A DNA stretch of 64,000 bases from Taklimakanibacter sp049323275 (GTDB taxonomy: Bacteria; Pseudomonadota; Alphaproteobacteria; Rhizobiales; Aestuariivirgaceae). Below are positions 42,569 through 51,267 of this stretch, piece after piece. The position numbers and the translations under genes were made by a program. Where the stretch lies: positions 62,001 through 126,000 of the forward strand of contig JBMOOM010000127.1 in assembly GCA_049323275.1 (NCBI GenBank), in the 5' to 3' direction. The notes under the pieces are model-generated. The model saw only the letters and a program-made list of their open reading frames with translations. It did not search any database and was not told where the DNA came from. Numbering within the stretch: position 1 is the stretch's first letter; each line of letters opens with the position of its first letter.

Positions 42569-44356
42569 TCACGCAAACAGCTCCGTTTTCTCGAACCGTG
42601 TCACGTCGATCAGGCCGATGTCGGAGATGCGCAGCTCCGGGATCACCACCAGCGCCAACAGCGAATGCTGCATATAGGCGTTGTTGAGACTGCAGCCGCA
42701 GTGCCGCATCGCGTCTACCATCTTGCCGGCTTTTTCCGCGACGATCTCGGCGCGCTCGTCCGACATCAGGCCGGCGATCGGCAATTCGACCAGGGCCAGC
42801 ACCTTGCCCTTGCTCACCACGACGATGCCGCCGCCCACTTCGCCGAGCTTGTTGGCGGCGACCGCCATGTCGTCCTTATTGGTGCCGACGACGATCATAT
42901 GGTGGCTGTCATGCGCGACCGTGCTCGCCACCGCGCAGTCGGTGTCATAGCCGAAGCCCGAGACGAAGCCGTTGGTCACCTGGCCGGTGGCGCGGTGGCG
43001 CTCGACCAGCGCGATCTGGCAGACATCCTGGGCGCGATCCATGTCGACCAGGCCCTGGCTCACTTTCAGATTGCGCTCGAGCGCCTTCGTCGGCGCCTGG
43101 TTCTCGATGACGCCGATGACCCGCGCCTTCACCTGATTGGCGCCTTTGGGCGCTGCGATGTCAAAGTCCTTGCCGACGAGCTTGCGGCCCATCTTCACCG
43201 TGTCGCGGGCCGAGGCCGGATAGGCATGCGCCGGGATATCGGCGGTGAGCTTGCCGTTCTCGGCCAGCACCTTGCCATGGGCGATGACCATCTCGACGGG
43301 GAGGGCGACGAGATCGGAGGTCAGGATGAGATCGGCGCGCCGTCCGGGCGTGATGGAGCCGAGCTCGCGCTCGAGGCCGAAATGCTGCGCGGTGTTGAGG
43401 GTCGCCATCTGGATGGCGGTTACCGGCTTGAGGCCTTGCGCGATGGCGTGGCGCAGCACGCGGTTCATATGGCCGTCCTGGACGAGCGTGCCGGAATGGC
43501 TGTCGTCGGTGCATAGTATGAAGTTGCGCGGATCGATGCCGCGCTCGGTCACCGCCTTGATCTGCGCGGCGACGTCGTACCAGGCAGAGCCGAGCCTCAG
43601 CATGGCGCGCATGCCTTGCCTCACGCGGGCGATGGCGTCCTCGACGCGGGTACCTTCATGGTCGTCGGCGGGGCCGCCCGCCACATAGCCATGGAAGGGG
43701 AGGCCCAGATCGGGCGAGGCATAATGGCCGCCGACCGTCTTGTGCGCCGCCTGGGTCGCGGCGATCTCGCCCAGCATCTTCTCGTCCTTGAAGGTGACAC
43801 CGGGAAAATTCATCATCTCGCCGAGGCCGATGATATTGGGCCAGGCCATCGCTTCGCGCACTTCGGCGACGCCTAAGGAGGCGCCGGCATTTTCGAGGCC
43901 GGGCGCGCTCGGCACGCAGCTCGGCATCTGGACCAGCACATTGATGGGGAGGCTCGCGGCTTCGTCATGCATCAGCTTGACGCCCGGCAGGCCCAGCACA
44001 TTGGCGATCTCATGCGGATCGATGAACATCGTCGTGGTGCCATGCGGGATCACGGCGCGGGCGAATTCGGTGACCGTGACCATGCCGCTTTCCACATGCA
44101 TATGGCCGTCGCAGAGACCGGGCACGAGATAGCGGCCATGGGCCTCGATGACCTTCGTCTCAGGCCCGACCGCATGCGAGGCGTCGGACCCGACATAGGC
44201 GAAGCGGCCGTCGACGATGGCGATGTCGGTGTCGGGAATGATTTCGCCCGAATGCACATTCACCCAGCGGCCCTTGCGGATGACGGTGTCGGCGGGCGAG
44301 CGTCCCATGGCGACGTCGATGAGCTTGGGGGCGGTGTCGAACCAGGTCTTGGGCAT
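42569..44356 (-). CDS. ade: Adenine deaminase
   Basis: 595 residues. Amidohydrolase-superfamily enzyme converting adenine to hypoxanthine, which XdhAB can then oxidise. Motifs: YLVPGLCDGHMHVESGM (metal-binding His-x-His and Glu), IPHGTTTMFIDPHEIANVLG, NFILCTDDSHSGTL with the catalytic Asp, TPGRRADLIL, and the C-terminal domain with SGFGYDTDCAVASTVAHDSHHMIVVGTN. Length fits bacterial Ade (about 570-600). It points away from the LysR gene and from the second adenine-deaminase-like gene. It shares only part of its core with the latter, so the two are old paralogues. Confidence 0.92.
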   Translation of the reverse strand: MPKTWFDTAPKLIDVAMGRSPADTVIRKGRWVNVHSGEIIPDTDIAIVDGRFAYVGSDASHAVGPETKVIEAHGRYLVPGLCDGHMHVESGMVTVTEFARAVIPHGTTTMFIDPHEIANVLGLPGVKLMHDEAASLPINVLVQMPSCVPSAPGLENAGASLGVAEVREAMAWPNIIGLGEMMNFPGVTFKDEKMLGEIAATQAAHKTVGGHYASPDLGLPFHGYVAGGPADDHEGTRVEDAIARVRQGMRAMLRLGSAWYDVAAQIKAVTERGIDPRNFILCTDDSHSGTLVQDGHMNRVLRHAIAQGLKPVTAIQMATLNTAQHFGLERELGSITPGRRADLILTSDLVALPVEMVIAHGKVLAENGKLTADIPAHAYPASARDTVKMGRKLVGKDFDIAAPKGANQVKARVIGVIENQAPTKALERNLKVSQGLVDMDRAQDVCQIALVERHRATGQVTNGFVSGFGYDTDCAVASTVAHDSHHMIVVGTNKDDMAVAANKLGEVGGGIVVVSKGKVLALVELPIAGLMSDERAEIVAEKAGKMVDAMRHCGCSLNNAYMQHSLLALVVIPELRISDIGLIDVTRFEKTELFA

Positions 44357-44386
44357 CAGGGTTGAGCTCCTCTTGGATTACCAAAG

Positions 44387-44431
44387 CATGATCCGAAAAA
44401 GTGCGAAGCGGTTTTCCGATAAGATCATGCG
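44387..44431. repeat. Rhizobial GCATGATC palindrome
   Basis: GCATGATCCGAAAAAGTGCG at one end and GATAAGATCATGC at the other, with an inner GAAAA...TTTTC pairing. This is a widespread intergenic element of Hyphomicrobiales. It lies in the 84-base gap between the LysR gene and ade, both leftward, where it may attenuate read-through. Confidence 0.85.
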
Positions 44432-44440
44432 TAAACAAAA

Positions 44441-45394
44441 CTAAGCGCGGCGCGGCGGCGTGCTCACCACCTCGACGCAATAGCGCGGGACATAATGCTC
44501 GGCCCGCTGCTTGTAGAAGTCGATGCAGAAGGATTGGAAGGCGGCGAATTTGCGCGACACGTAGCGCCGCCGCGGATAGAGCAGGTTGACCGAGACTTCC
44601 GGCGAGCGCCATTGCGGCATCACCGGTTCCAGATGCCCGGTGGCGCATTCGATCTCGGTGAAGAAGTCGGGAAGATAAGCGAGGCCTTCGCCGGCCACCG
44701 CGAAATATTTGATCATCCAGTAGTCATTGGCCACGCAGCTCGCCGGCGGCAGGACGTCGATCGTCTCGTCGCCGGTCTTCAGATGCCAGCTTTGCAGGCC
44801 GGTTGGGATGCGGAAGGCGATGCCGCGATGGTCGTGCAATTCGGCCGGGCTCTGCGGCCGGCCATGCTTGGCGATGTAATCCGGGCTGGCATAGAGGCCG
44901 AAGGAGGCGCCGGCCAGGCGGCGCGCGATATAATCGACATTGGAGGGCTCGCCCCAATAGAAGATGCCGTCGAAGGCCTGCTGGCGCTCGGGCGCGAAAA
45001 GATAGCCGGGGGAGAGGAAGATCACGTCGATCTTCACCTGCGGAAAGCGCTGGCGGAAGGCGAACAGGAGCTCCGAGGTGAAGGAGGTGCCGAACTCGCC
45101 GGTCGAGCCGATGGTGAGCGTGCCGGCGATCTCCTGACGCATCGCCGCGATGGCGGCTTCCGCGCCGTCGCAGCTCGCCTGGATGCGATAGGCATGGTCG
45201 AGGAACTCGGCCCCGGCATCGGTCAGGAACATGTCGCGCCCCTCGCGCACGAAAAGCGCGATGCCGAGCCGGTCCTCGAGCTGGCGGATCTTGTGGCTGA
45301 GCGTCGATTTTGGCAGCCGGTGCAATTTGGCGGCATTCGACAAGGACCGCGCATCAGCGACCTTGATGAAATAGTCGATGGCCTCCAGATCCAT
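44441..45394 (-). CDS. LysR-family regulator between the two adenine deaminase genes
   Basis: 317 residues from the ATG at 45394 (MDLEAIDYFIKVADARSLS), the usual LysR opening. A start 33 bases further upstream would add 11 atypical residues. The winged HTH (about 1-60) includes LHRLPKSTLSHKIRQLEDRLG and LFVREGRDMFLTDAG. The effector domain begins near residue 90 (GTLTIGSTGEFGTSF). It is transcribed divergently from the second adenine-deaminase-like gene and lies upstream of ade. Direct and inverted TTGTCCAAA repeats in the shared promoter are its likely operator. It may sense a purine. Confidence 0.87.
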   Translation of the reverse strand: MDLEAIDYFIKVADARSLSNAAKLHRLPKSTLSHKIRQLEDRLGIALFVREGRDMFLTDAGAEFLDHAYRIQASCDGAEAAIAAMRQEIAGTLTIGSTGEFGTSFTSELLFAFRQRFPQVKIDVIFLSPGYLFAPERQQAFDGIFYWGEPSNVDYIARRLAGASFGLYASPDYIAKHGRPQSPAELHDHRGIAFRIPTGLQSWHLKTGDETIDVLPPASCVANDYWMIKYFAVAGEGLAYLPDFFTEIECATGHLEPVMPQWRSPEVSVNLLYPRRRYVSRKFAAFQSFCIDFYKQRAEHYVPRYCVEVVSTPPRRA

Positions 45395-45398
45395 GAGT

Positions 45399-45428
45399 TT
45401 GTCCAAAAAATTGGATGAATTGTCCAAA
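45399..45428. promoter_or_regulatory. Putative LysR operator (TTGTCCAAA repeats)
   Basis: TTGTCCAAA occurs at 45399-45407 and again at 45420-45428, a 21-base period equal to two helical turns. The first copy also forms an inverted repeat TCCAA-AAAA-TTGGA (45402-45415). The site lies in the 113-base divergent promoter between the LysR gene and the adenine-deaminase-like gene. Confidence 0.45.
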
Positions 45429-45507
45429 TATTAGGTGTAATTCGCCAATTGCATGGACGAGCATAATACGGGAAAGTCGCCGGCAACAAGGGGAGAAGGA
45501 GAGCATT

Positions 45508-47277
45508 TTGCCCGATATCCGTGATTTTATCCGCGCCGGCCGCGCCGAGCTGAAAGCCACCCTGGTCATCAAAGGCGGCACCCTGGTCAATGTGGCCTCG
45601 GACGAGATCTACCCGGCCGATATCGCGATCTATCACGACCGCATCGTCGCCTTGGGCGATGTGAGGATCTATGAGGGCAAGGACACGGAAATCATCGACG
45701 CCACGGGCTATCATCTCTGCCCCGGCATGATCGACGGCCATCTCCATGTCGAATGCTCGAAAATGTCGATCACCAGCTTCGCCAAGGCGGTGGTCCCGCT
45801 GGGCACGACCTCGATCGTCTCCGGGCTCGATCAGATCCTGGTCTCCGCCGGCGTCGCCGGCGCGCGCGAGTTCCTCGACGAGGCGGCGCAAGGTCCGCTC
45901 AAGGTGTTCTGGGGCGCGCCCTGCAAGACGCCCTATACGCTGCCGGTCTCCCATGTCGGGCATTATTTCGGCCCGGAGGATCATCTCGCCACCCATGGCT
46001 GGCCCGAATGCGTCGGCATCTGGGAGACGGTGCGCGAATTCATCCAGGAAATGGACGACAAGGTCCTGAAAGCGCTCGAGATCGCCGAAAAGAGCCGCCT
46101 GCCGGTGCTCGGCTGCTCGCCCATGGCGCGGGGCCAGAAGCTCAATTCCTACATGCAGAGCGGGGTGCGCGCCGATCACGAGAGCTACACCCATGACGAG
46201 ATGCTGGAGAAACTGCGCAACGGCATGTTTGTCGTCATCCGCGAATCCTCGATCTCGCATTTCCTCACCGAGAATCTGCGCCTCGTCACCGAGCTCGGCG
46301 TCAAGGCGACGCGCCGCATCTCCTTCTGCACCGACGATGTGGTGGCGAGCGACATCCTGAAGCGCGGCCATCTCGACAATATGGTCCGCATGGCGATCGC
46401 CATGGGCATTCCGCCGCTGACCGCCATCCAGATGGCGACCATCAACGGCGCCGAGGCGCTGCGCATCGACCACAAGGTCGGCTTGATCGCGCCCGGCCGC
46501 AGCGCCGACATTCTGTTCGTCAAGGATATCAAGGATTTCCGTGTCGCCAAGGTGGTCGCCAAGGGCAAGCTCGTCGCCGAGGACGGCCGCATGATCGCCA
46601 GGCTCGATCCGCCGAAGCGCAGCGACACGCTGATGCGCACCTTCAAGGTCGATCCGGTGAAGCCGGAAGAGCTCGTGGTGCGCGGCAAGGGGGCGGGCGA
46701 GAAGGCCAAGGTCCTCGCCATGGCGGTGTCGCCCGACCAGATCTTCGTGCGCAAGCGCCGCGACGTGACGCTGAAGGCCAAGGAGGGCGTCATCCTCGCC
46801 GATCCGGCATTGGACGTGCAATATGTGACCGTGGTCGAGCGCTACGGCCGCACCCGCAACCGCCCGGTCGCTTTCGTCTCGGGTTTCGGGCTCGAAACGG
46901 GAGCGCTTGCCACCTCGACGGCGCCCGACGACAATAATATCGTCTGCGTCGGAACCAATCCGGAGGACATGGCGGTCGCGATCAACCATATCATCGCCCA
47001 TAATGGCGGCCAGGCGGTCGTGAAGGACGGCAAGGTCACCGCCTTCCTGCCGCTGCCGATCGGTGGCATCGTCTCCGATCTGGAGCCCCAGGAGATGGCC
47101 GAGCGCGAAGACGCCCTCGACGACGCGGCGCGGGCGCTGGGCTGCAAATTGCCCTGGCCGTTCATGTATATGTTCGTGCTGCAGATCACCGCCATTCCGG
47201 ACTATGCGATCACCGATCTGGGCGCCATCGACTGCATCGACCTGAAAGTGGTCGATCCGGTCCTGGCGCCGTTCTAA
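45508..47277 (+). CDS. Second adenine-deaminase-family enzyme
   Basis: 589 residues starting with TTG at 45508, six bases after AAGGAGA; no ATG fits the family N-terminus. Amidohydrolase with YHLCPGMIDGHLHVECSKMS (in place of the usual HIESS), VPLGTTSIVSGLDQ (where Ade has IDPHEIANV), SGVRADHESYTHDEMLEKLRNGM, RISFCTDDVVASD with the catalytic Asp, and APGRSADILF. The His-x-His-x-Glu and Asp are kept, but the surroundings of the second motif differ from true Ade, so it may deaminate a related purine. It is the first gene before a BMP-type importer and is divergent from the LysR gene. Confidence 0.85.
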   Translation: MPDIRDFIRAGRAELKATLVIKGGTLVNVASDEIYPADIAIYHDRIVALGDVRIYEGKDTEIIDATGYHLCPGMIDGHLHVECSKMSITSFAKAVVPLGTTSIVSGLDQILVSAGVAGAREFLDEAAQGPLKVFWGAPCKTPYTLPVSHVGHYFGPEDHLATHGWPECVGIWETVREFIQEMDDKVLKALEIAEKSRLPVLGCSPMARGQKLNSYMQSGVRADHESYTHDEMLEKLRNGMFVVIRESSISHFLTENLRLVTELGVKATRRISFCTDDVVASDILKRGHLDNMVRMAIAMGIPPLTAIQMATINGAEALRIDHKVGLIAPGRSADILFVKDIKDFRVAKVVAKGKLVAEDGRMIARLDPPKRSDTLMRTFKVDPVKPEELVVRGKGAGEKAKVLAMAVSPDQIFVRKRRDVTLKAKEGVILADPALDVQYVTVVERYGRTRNRPVAFVSGFGLETGALATSTAPDDNNIVCVGTNPEDMAVAINHIIAHNGGQAVVKDGKVTAFLPLPIGGIVSDLEPQEMAEREDALDDAARALGCKLPWPFMYMFVLQITAIPDYAITDLGAIDCIDLKVVDPVLAPF

Positions 47278-47325
47278 TGTGGGCTGAGCGTGCAGGCGGC
47301 AAAGGAGGCATACATCTCCCTATCC

Positions 47326-47425
47326 GTCATCCCGGCGAAAGCCGGGATCCATATAAGCCTTTCCGAGCAGGCAGCGCTGCCCGCGTTGCACGAATTTAAT
47401 GGGTCCCGGCTTTCGCCGGGATGAC
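47326..47425. repeat. 100-bp element with terminal inverted palindromes
   Basis: Ends GTCATCCCGGCGAAAGCCGGG and CCCGGCTTTCGCCGGGATGAC are inverted copies, and each end is itself a hairpin; about 50 unrelated bases lie between. This palindrome is widespread in alphaproteobacteria. It fills the gap between the adenine-deaminase-like gene and the second BMP importer. Confidence 0.8.
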
Positions 47426-47487
47426 GAAGAAAGTTAAAGAGCAGCTTCACCAATTACGAGATCGAATAACAAGGGAGGAGAGAACAG

Positions 47488-48501
47488 ATGAAAAGACTAT
47501 GGGCCGCATTGGCGGGCATCGTGCTCGCCGTCGGAACGATGGCCTCGGCCGCTCTGGCCGAGAGCCCTACCAAGCTCAAGATCGCCGGCATCCTGTCGGC
47601 CGGCAAGGAAGCGCCTTGGGAGACGTCCTTCGTCTCCTCGATGGACCGCATCATCGCCGCCAAGCCGCACGGGCTCGAGATCGAGGTGAACTACACCGAG
47701 AATGTCTATGACAATGCCGAGCAGGTGTTCCGCACCTATGCCGAGACCGGCGAATACGACATCCTCTTCGGCGACACGGCCTATGCCGACGCCATCGAGA
47801 AGCTGAAGGACGAGTTCCCCAATATCATGTTCGTGATGTCGGGCTCCGGCAATCGCGGCATGGGCGGCAACGCCTATTGGGTCTTCGTCCACGCCCATGA
47901 GCCGGCCTTCGTGATGGGCCAGCTCGCGGGCAAGCTGACCAAGTCGAATGTCGTCGGCACCGTCTCGACCTTCCCGGCCGAGGACACCAACGACCAGATC
48001 AACGCCTTCTTCGCCGGCGCCAAGGAAGCCAATCCGGCGGTGAAGCAGAAGATCACCTATATCCAGTCCTGGTACGACCCGGCCAAGTCGAACGAGGCCA
48101 CCTCGGCGCAGATCGCCGCCGGCGCCGACATGATCTATCAGATGTCGGGCGCCTTCGAGGTCTGCGAGCAGAAGGAGATCGGCTGCTTCGGCAATTATGT
48201 CGACATGTCGTCCTTCGCGCCCAAATCGATCGTCGCCTCGGCCATCGTCAAATGGGATCCGCATATCAACTGGATCATCGACGAATGGTGGAAGGTGAAG
48301 GCCGAAGGCGGCAAGTTCGACGCCCCCAAGGAGCCGAAATGGTTCTCCTGGAAGGACGGCTCCGGCGACATCGCGCTGAACAAGGCCTGGGCGAGCAAGA
48401 TCCCGGCCGAAGTCCAGAAGCTGGTCGACGACACGATCGCCGCCATCAAGAGCGGCGCCAAGACCGTCGAGCTCAATCTGAACGAAGTGAAGTCGGATTG
48501 A
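47488..48501 (+). CDS. BMP-family substrate-binding protein 2
   Basis: 337 residues with Sec signal peptide (MKRLWAALAGIVLAVGTMA..., cleavage after AALA near residue 24) and a strong GGGAGGAG ribosome site. PnrA-like fold: AGILSAGKEAPWETSFVSSMDRI, ENVYDNAEQVFRTYAETG, GDTAYADAIEKL, HAHEPAFVMGQLAGKLTKSN, QSWYDPAKSNEATSAQIAAGAD. No lipobox, so it is periplasmic. A pair of Cys (VCEQKEIGCF) may form a disulfide. Here the binding protein is the first gene of the operon, whereas in the first BMP system it is last, so the two importers are not a simple duplication. The link to adenine deaminase suggests an adenine- or nucleoside-type ligand. Confidence 0.92.
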   Translation: MKRLWAALAGIVLAVGTMASAALAESPTKLKIAGILSAGKEAPWETSFVSSMDRIIAAKPHGLEIEVNYTENVYDNAEQVFRTYAETGEYDILFGDTAYADAIEKLKDEFPNIMFVMSGSGNRGMGGNAYWVFVHAHEPAFVMGQLAGKLTKSNVVGTVSTFPAEDTNDQINAFFAGAKEANPAVKQKITYIQSWYDPAKSNEATSAQIAAGADMIYQMSGAFEVCEQKEIGCFGNYVDMSSFAPKSIVASAIVKWDPHINWIIDEWWKVKAEGGKFDAPKEPKWFSWKDGSGDIALNKAWASKIPAEVQKLVDDTIAAIKSGAKTVELNLNEVKSD

Positions 48502-48510
48502 TTGACAGAA

Positions 48511-48661
48511 TCCCCTCTCCCCCTGCGGGGGAGAGGGGTTAGGGTGAGGGGGAACCGGCGGAAAGATACAGAAGAATGAGCAGAAACGTCATCGCCCATT
48601 CCCCCTTACCCTCCCGATGCTTCGCATCGGGCCCCTCCCTCTCCCCCGTGGGGGGTGAGGG
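48511..48661. repeat. Opposed G/C-rich hairpin repeats
   Basis: 48511-48553 (CCCCTCTCCCCC-TGC-GGGGGAGAGGGG, then TTAGGGTGAGGGGG) is followed about 40 bases later by a second element in the opposite orientation (CCCCCTTACCCTCC, the hairpin CCGATGC-TTC-GCATCGG, then CCTCTCCCCCGTGGGGGGTGAGGGG, to 48661). They lie between the binding-protein gene and the ATPase gene. The terminal GAGGGG acts as ribosome site for the ATPase gene. Confidence 0.7.
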
Positions 48662-48670
48662 GATTTGAGT

Positions 48671-50194
48671 ATGGCCGCGACCTCAGCCGCTCCCCGTCTC
48701 GACGTCCGCCATCTCACCAAGCGGTTCGGCGCGCTCATCGCCAATGACGATGTCTCGCTGTCCATTGCGCCCGGCGAATTGCATTGCCTGCTGGGCGAGA
48801 ACGGCGCCGGCAAGTCCACTTTCTCCGCCTGTCTCTACGGTTTGCTCCAGCCCGAAGCGGGCGAGATCGCGATCGACGGCGCGAAGGTCGAACTGACGAG
48901 CCCGGCCAAGGCCATTGCCGCCGGCATCGGCATGGTGCATCAGCATTTCGTGCTGGTTCCCACCTTTACGGTGCTCGAAAATATCGTGGTCGGGACCGGC
49001 TCGGGGCTTCGCCTCGAGATGGCCGCCGCCCGCAGCCGCATACTCGATCTCAGCCGGCAATTCGGTCTCGAAATCGCGCCCGACCGCCGCGTCGCCGATC
49101 TGTCGGTGGGCGAGAAGCAATGGGTCGAGATCGTCAAGGCGCTTTATCTGGGCGCCAGGCTCCTGATCCTCGACGAGCCGACCGCGGTCCTGACCCCGCA
49201 GGAATCCGAACGGCTCTTCGCCATCATTCAACAGCTCAAGGCGGCGGGGATCGCCGTCATCCTCATCTCGCACAAGATGAACGAGGTGATGCGCTCCGAC
49301 CGCGTCAGCGTGCTGCGCAAGGGCAGGCTGGTCGGAACGGTGACGACGAAGGATGTGACGCGCGACAATCTCACCATGATGATGGTCGGCCGCCCCGTCG
49401 CCCAGGTCCAAGCGCGCAGCACGCCGAAGGCCGGCGAAACGGCGCTGAGCTTCAAGGGCGTCTCGCTCGCCAAGGGCGGGCGGACTCATCTCAAGAACGT
49501 CACGCTCGACCTTGCGGCGGGCGAGATCGTCGGCATTGCCGGTGTCGCCGGCAACGGCCAGGACGAATTGCTGGAGGCGGTGGCTGGGCTGGTCCGGCCC
49601 GACAGTGGCGGCATCGAGCTCCGCGGCGAGGATATCGGCGCGCTCTCCGTCCACGACATAGCGCGCCGCGGCGTCGGTTATGTGCCGAGCGACCGTTTCC
49701 GTGACGGTCTCGTCTCCGATTTCAGCATCGCCGAGAATCTGATCCTCGGCCAGCACTGGGATGCGCGCTGGCGCGCGGGACCGTTTCTCGACGAGACGGC
49801 GACACGCCGGAGCGCCGAGGCGGCAATCGCATCCTATTCGGTCATGGCGAGCGGACCCGACATGTTGTGCGGCAGGCTTTCCGGCGGCAATGCGCAGAAG
49901 GTCATCCTGGCGCGTGAATTCGCCAAGGCGAAGCATCTGCTTCTGTGCAACCAGCCGACGCGCGGCGTCGATATCGGCGTCATCGAATTCGTGCATGGCG
50001 AATTGCTGCGCAAGCGCGAGGAGGGCTGCGCCATCCTGCTGGTCAGCGAGGAGCTCGAGGATATCTTTGCGCTGAGCGACCGCATCGCGGTGATGTTCCG
50101 TGGCGAACTCCTGGGCGTATTTCCCCGCGGCGAAGCCGACATCGCGAAGATCGGTCCTTTGATGGCGGGCCACGCACAAGGGGCGGCGGCGTGA
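48671..50194 (+). CDS. BMP-family ABC importer 2, ATP-binding protein
   Basis: 507 residues from the ATG at 48671; a TTG two codons earlier is also possible. Two ABC domains: the first has Walker A GENGAGKST, VHQHFVLVPTFTVLEN, signature LSVGEKQW and LLILDEPTA; the second has degenerate GVAGNGQDEL, signature LSGGNAQK and LLLCNQPTRGVDIG. Same type as the ATPase at 20704-22257 but clearly diverged. It powers the two permeases that follow. The stop overlaps the next start (GTGATG). Confidence 0.92.
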   Translation: MAATSAAPRLDVRHLTKRFGALIANDDVSLSIAPGELHCLLGENGAGKSTFSACLYGLLQPEAGEIAIDGAKVELTSPAKAIAAGIGMVHQHFVLVPTFTVLENIVVGTGSGLRLEMAAARSRILDLSRQFGLEIAPDRRVADLSVGEKQWVEIVKALYLGARLLILDEPTAVLTPQESERLFAIIQQLKAAGIAVILISHKMNEVMRSDRVSVLRKGRLVGTVTTKDVTRDNLTMMMVGRPVAQVQARSTPKAGETALSFKGVSLAKGGRTHLKNVTLDLAAGEIVGIAGVAGNGQDELLEAVAGLVRPDSGGIELRGEDIGALSVHDIARRGVGYVPSDRFRDGLVSDFSIAENLILGQHWDARWRAGPFLDETATRRSAEAAIASYSVMASGPDMLCGRLSGGNAQKVILAREFAKAKHLLLCNQPTRGVDIGVIEFVHGELLRKREEGCAILLVSEELEDIFALSDRIAVMFRGELLGVFPRGEADIAKIGPLMAGHAQGAAA

Positions 50195-51267
50195 TGCTGG
50201 AGCGCCTGGGCTATCGCATCGAGCCGCGCGGCGAGATTTCGGCCACAGGCCGCGTTTCGGCTGTCGGGCTGGCGCTGGCGGGCTCGCTCGTTATCTGCGG
50301 CCTGCTGTTCCTGGCGGTCGGCGTCAGCCCGATCGCGGCTTTCCAGTCGCTGCTGCAGGGCGCTTTCGGCACCTGGCGCGCCGCGACCGAGACGCTGGTC
50401 AAGGCGACGCCTCTGATCTTCACCGGGCTCGCCACCGCGATCGCCTTCCGCGCGCGGCTGTGGAATATCGGCGCCGAGGGCCAGGTCTTCGCCGGCGCCA
50501 TGTTCGCTTACTGGTGCCAGAGCCCGCTGGCCGGCTCATCGGCCTGGATTCAATTGCCGGTCGTCGTCACGGCTGCGATGGTGGGCGGCGGGCTTTATGC
50601 CGGCCTCGCCGCCATTCTCAAGACGCGTTTCCGCGTCGATGAAGTGATCTCGACGGTGATGCTCAACTACATCATCGTCTATGCCCTCTCGCTGCTGCTG
50701 CTGAAGGGTCCGTGGAGCGAGGCCGGCGGCTTCTTCGAGCAGACCGCCAAGGTCGATCCGGGCAGCATCCTGCCGATCCTCTTCGACAAGACGCGCCTGC
50801 ATCTGGGCTTCCTCCTGGCGCTCATCGCCGCCGCTTTCGTCTATCTCATGATCCGGAAGAGCCCGGTCGGGTTCGAGATCCGCGCCGCCGGCTCCAATCT
50901 CAAGGCGCTCGAAGTGCAGGGCACCAATTCGCGCCGGGTGATCCTGATGGTGATGCTGATCTCGGGCGCCCTGGCGGGCCTCGCCGGCATGAGCGAGGTC
51001 TATGGCGTGCATTATCGCCTGAAAGCCGGCGCCATCACGTCTTACGGCTATACCGGCATCATCGTCGCGATATTGGGCATGCTCAATCCCTGGGGCGTCG
51101 TTTTCGCCGCCATCCTGTTCGGCGCGCTGGTCAATGGCGCCACCTTCATGCAGATCAAGACCGGCGTGCCCTCGGCGCTCATCTATGCGATCGAGGCCAT
51201 CCTGCTGCTGTTCTATCTCGCCGGCTGGGCGGCATCCTCATTCAAGCTGAAGCGGATCAAGCCATGA
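50194..51267 (+). CDS. BMP-family ABC importer 2, permease 1
   Basis: 357 residues from the ATG at 50194 (a GTG at 50191 is in frame too). Nine to ten transmembrane segments. The family markers are RLWNIGAEGQVFAGAMFAYW, LKTRFRVDEVISTVMLNYI, GFEIRAAGSNLKALEVQG and TSYGYTGIIVAILGMLNPWG. It forms the membrane channel with permease 2, whose start overlaps its stop by four bases (ATGA). Confidence 0.92.
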   Translation: MLERLGYRIEPRGEISATGRVSAVGLALAGSLVICGLLFLAVGVSPIAAFQSLLQGAFGTWRAATETLVKATPLIFTGLATAIAFRARLWNIGAEGQVFAGAMFAYWCQSPLAGSSAWIQLPVVVTAAMVGGGLYAGLAAILKTRFRVDEVISTVMLNYIIVYALSLLLLKGPWSEAGGFFEQTAKVDPGSILPILFDKTRLHLGFLLALIAAAFVYLMIRKSPVGFEIRAAGSNLKALEVQGTNSRRVILMVMLISGALAGLAGMSEVYGVHYRLKAGAITSYGYTGIIVAILGMLNPWGVVFAAILFGALVNGATFMQIKTGVPSALIYAIEAILLLFYLAGWAASSFKLKRIKP

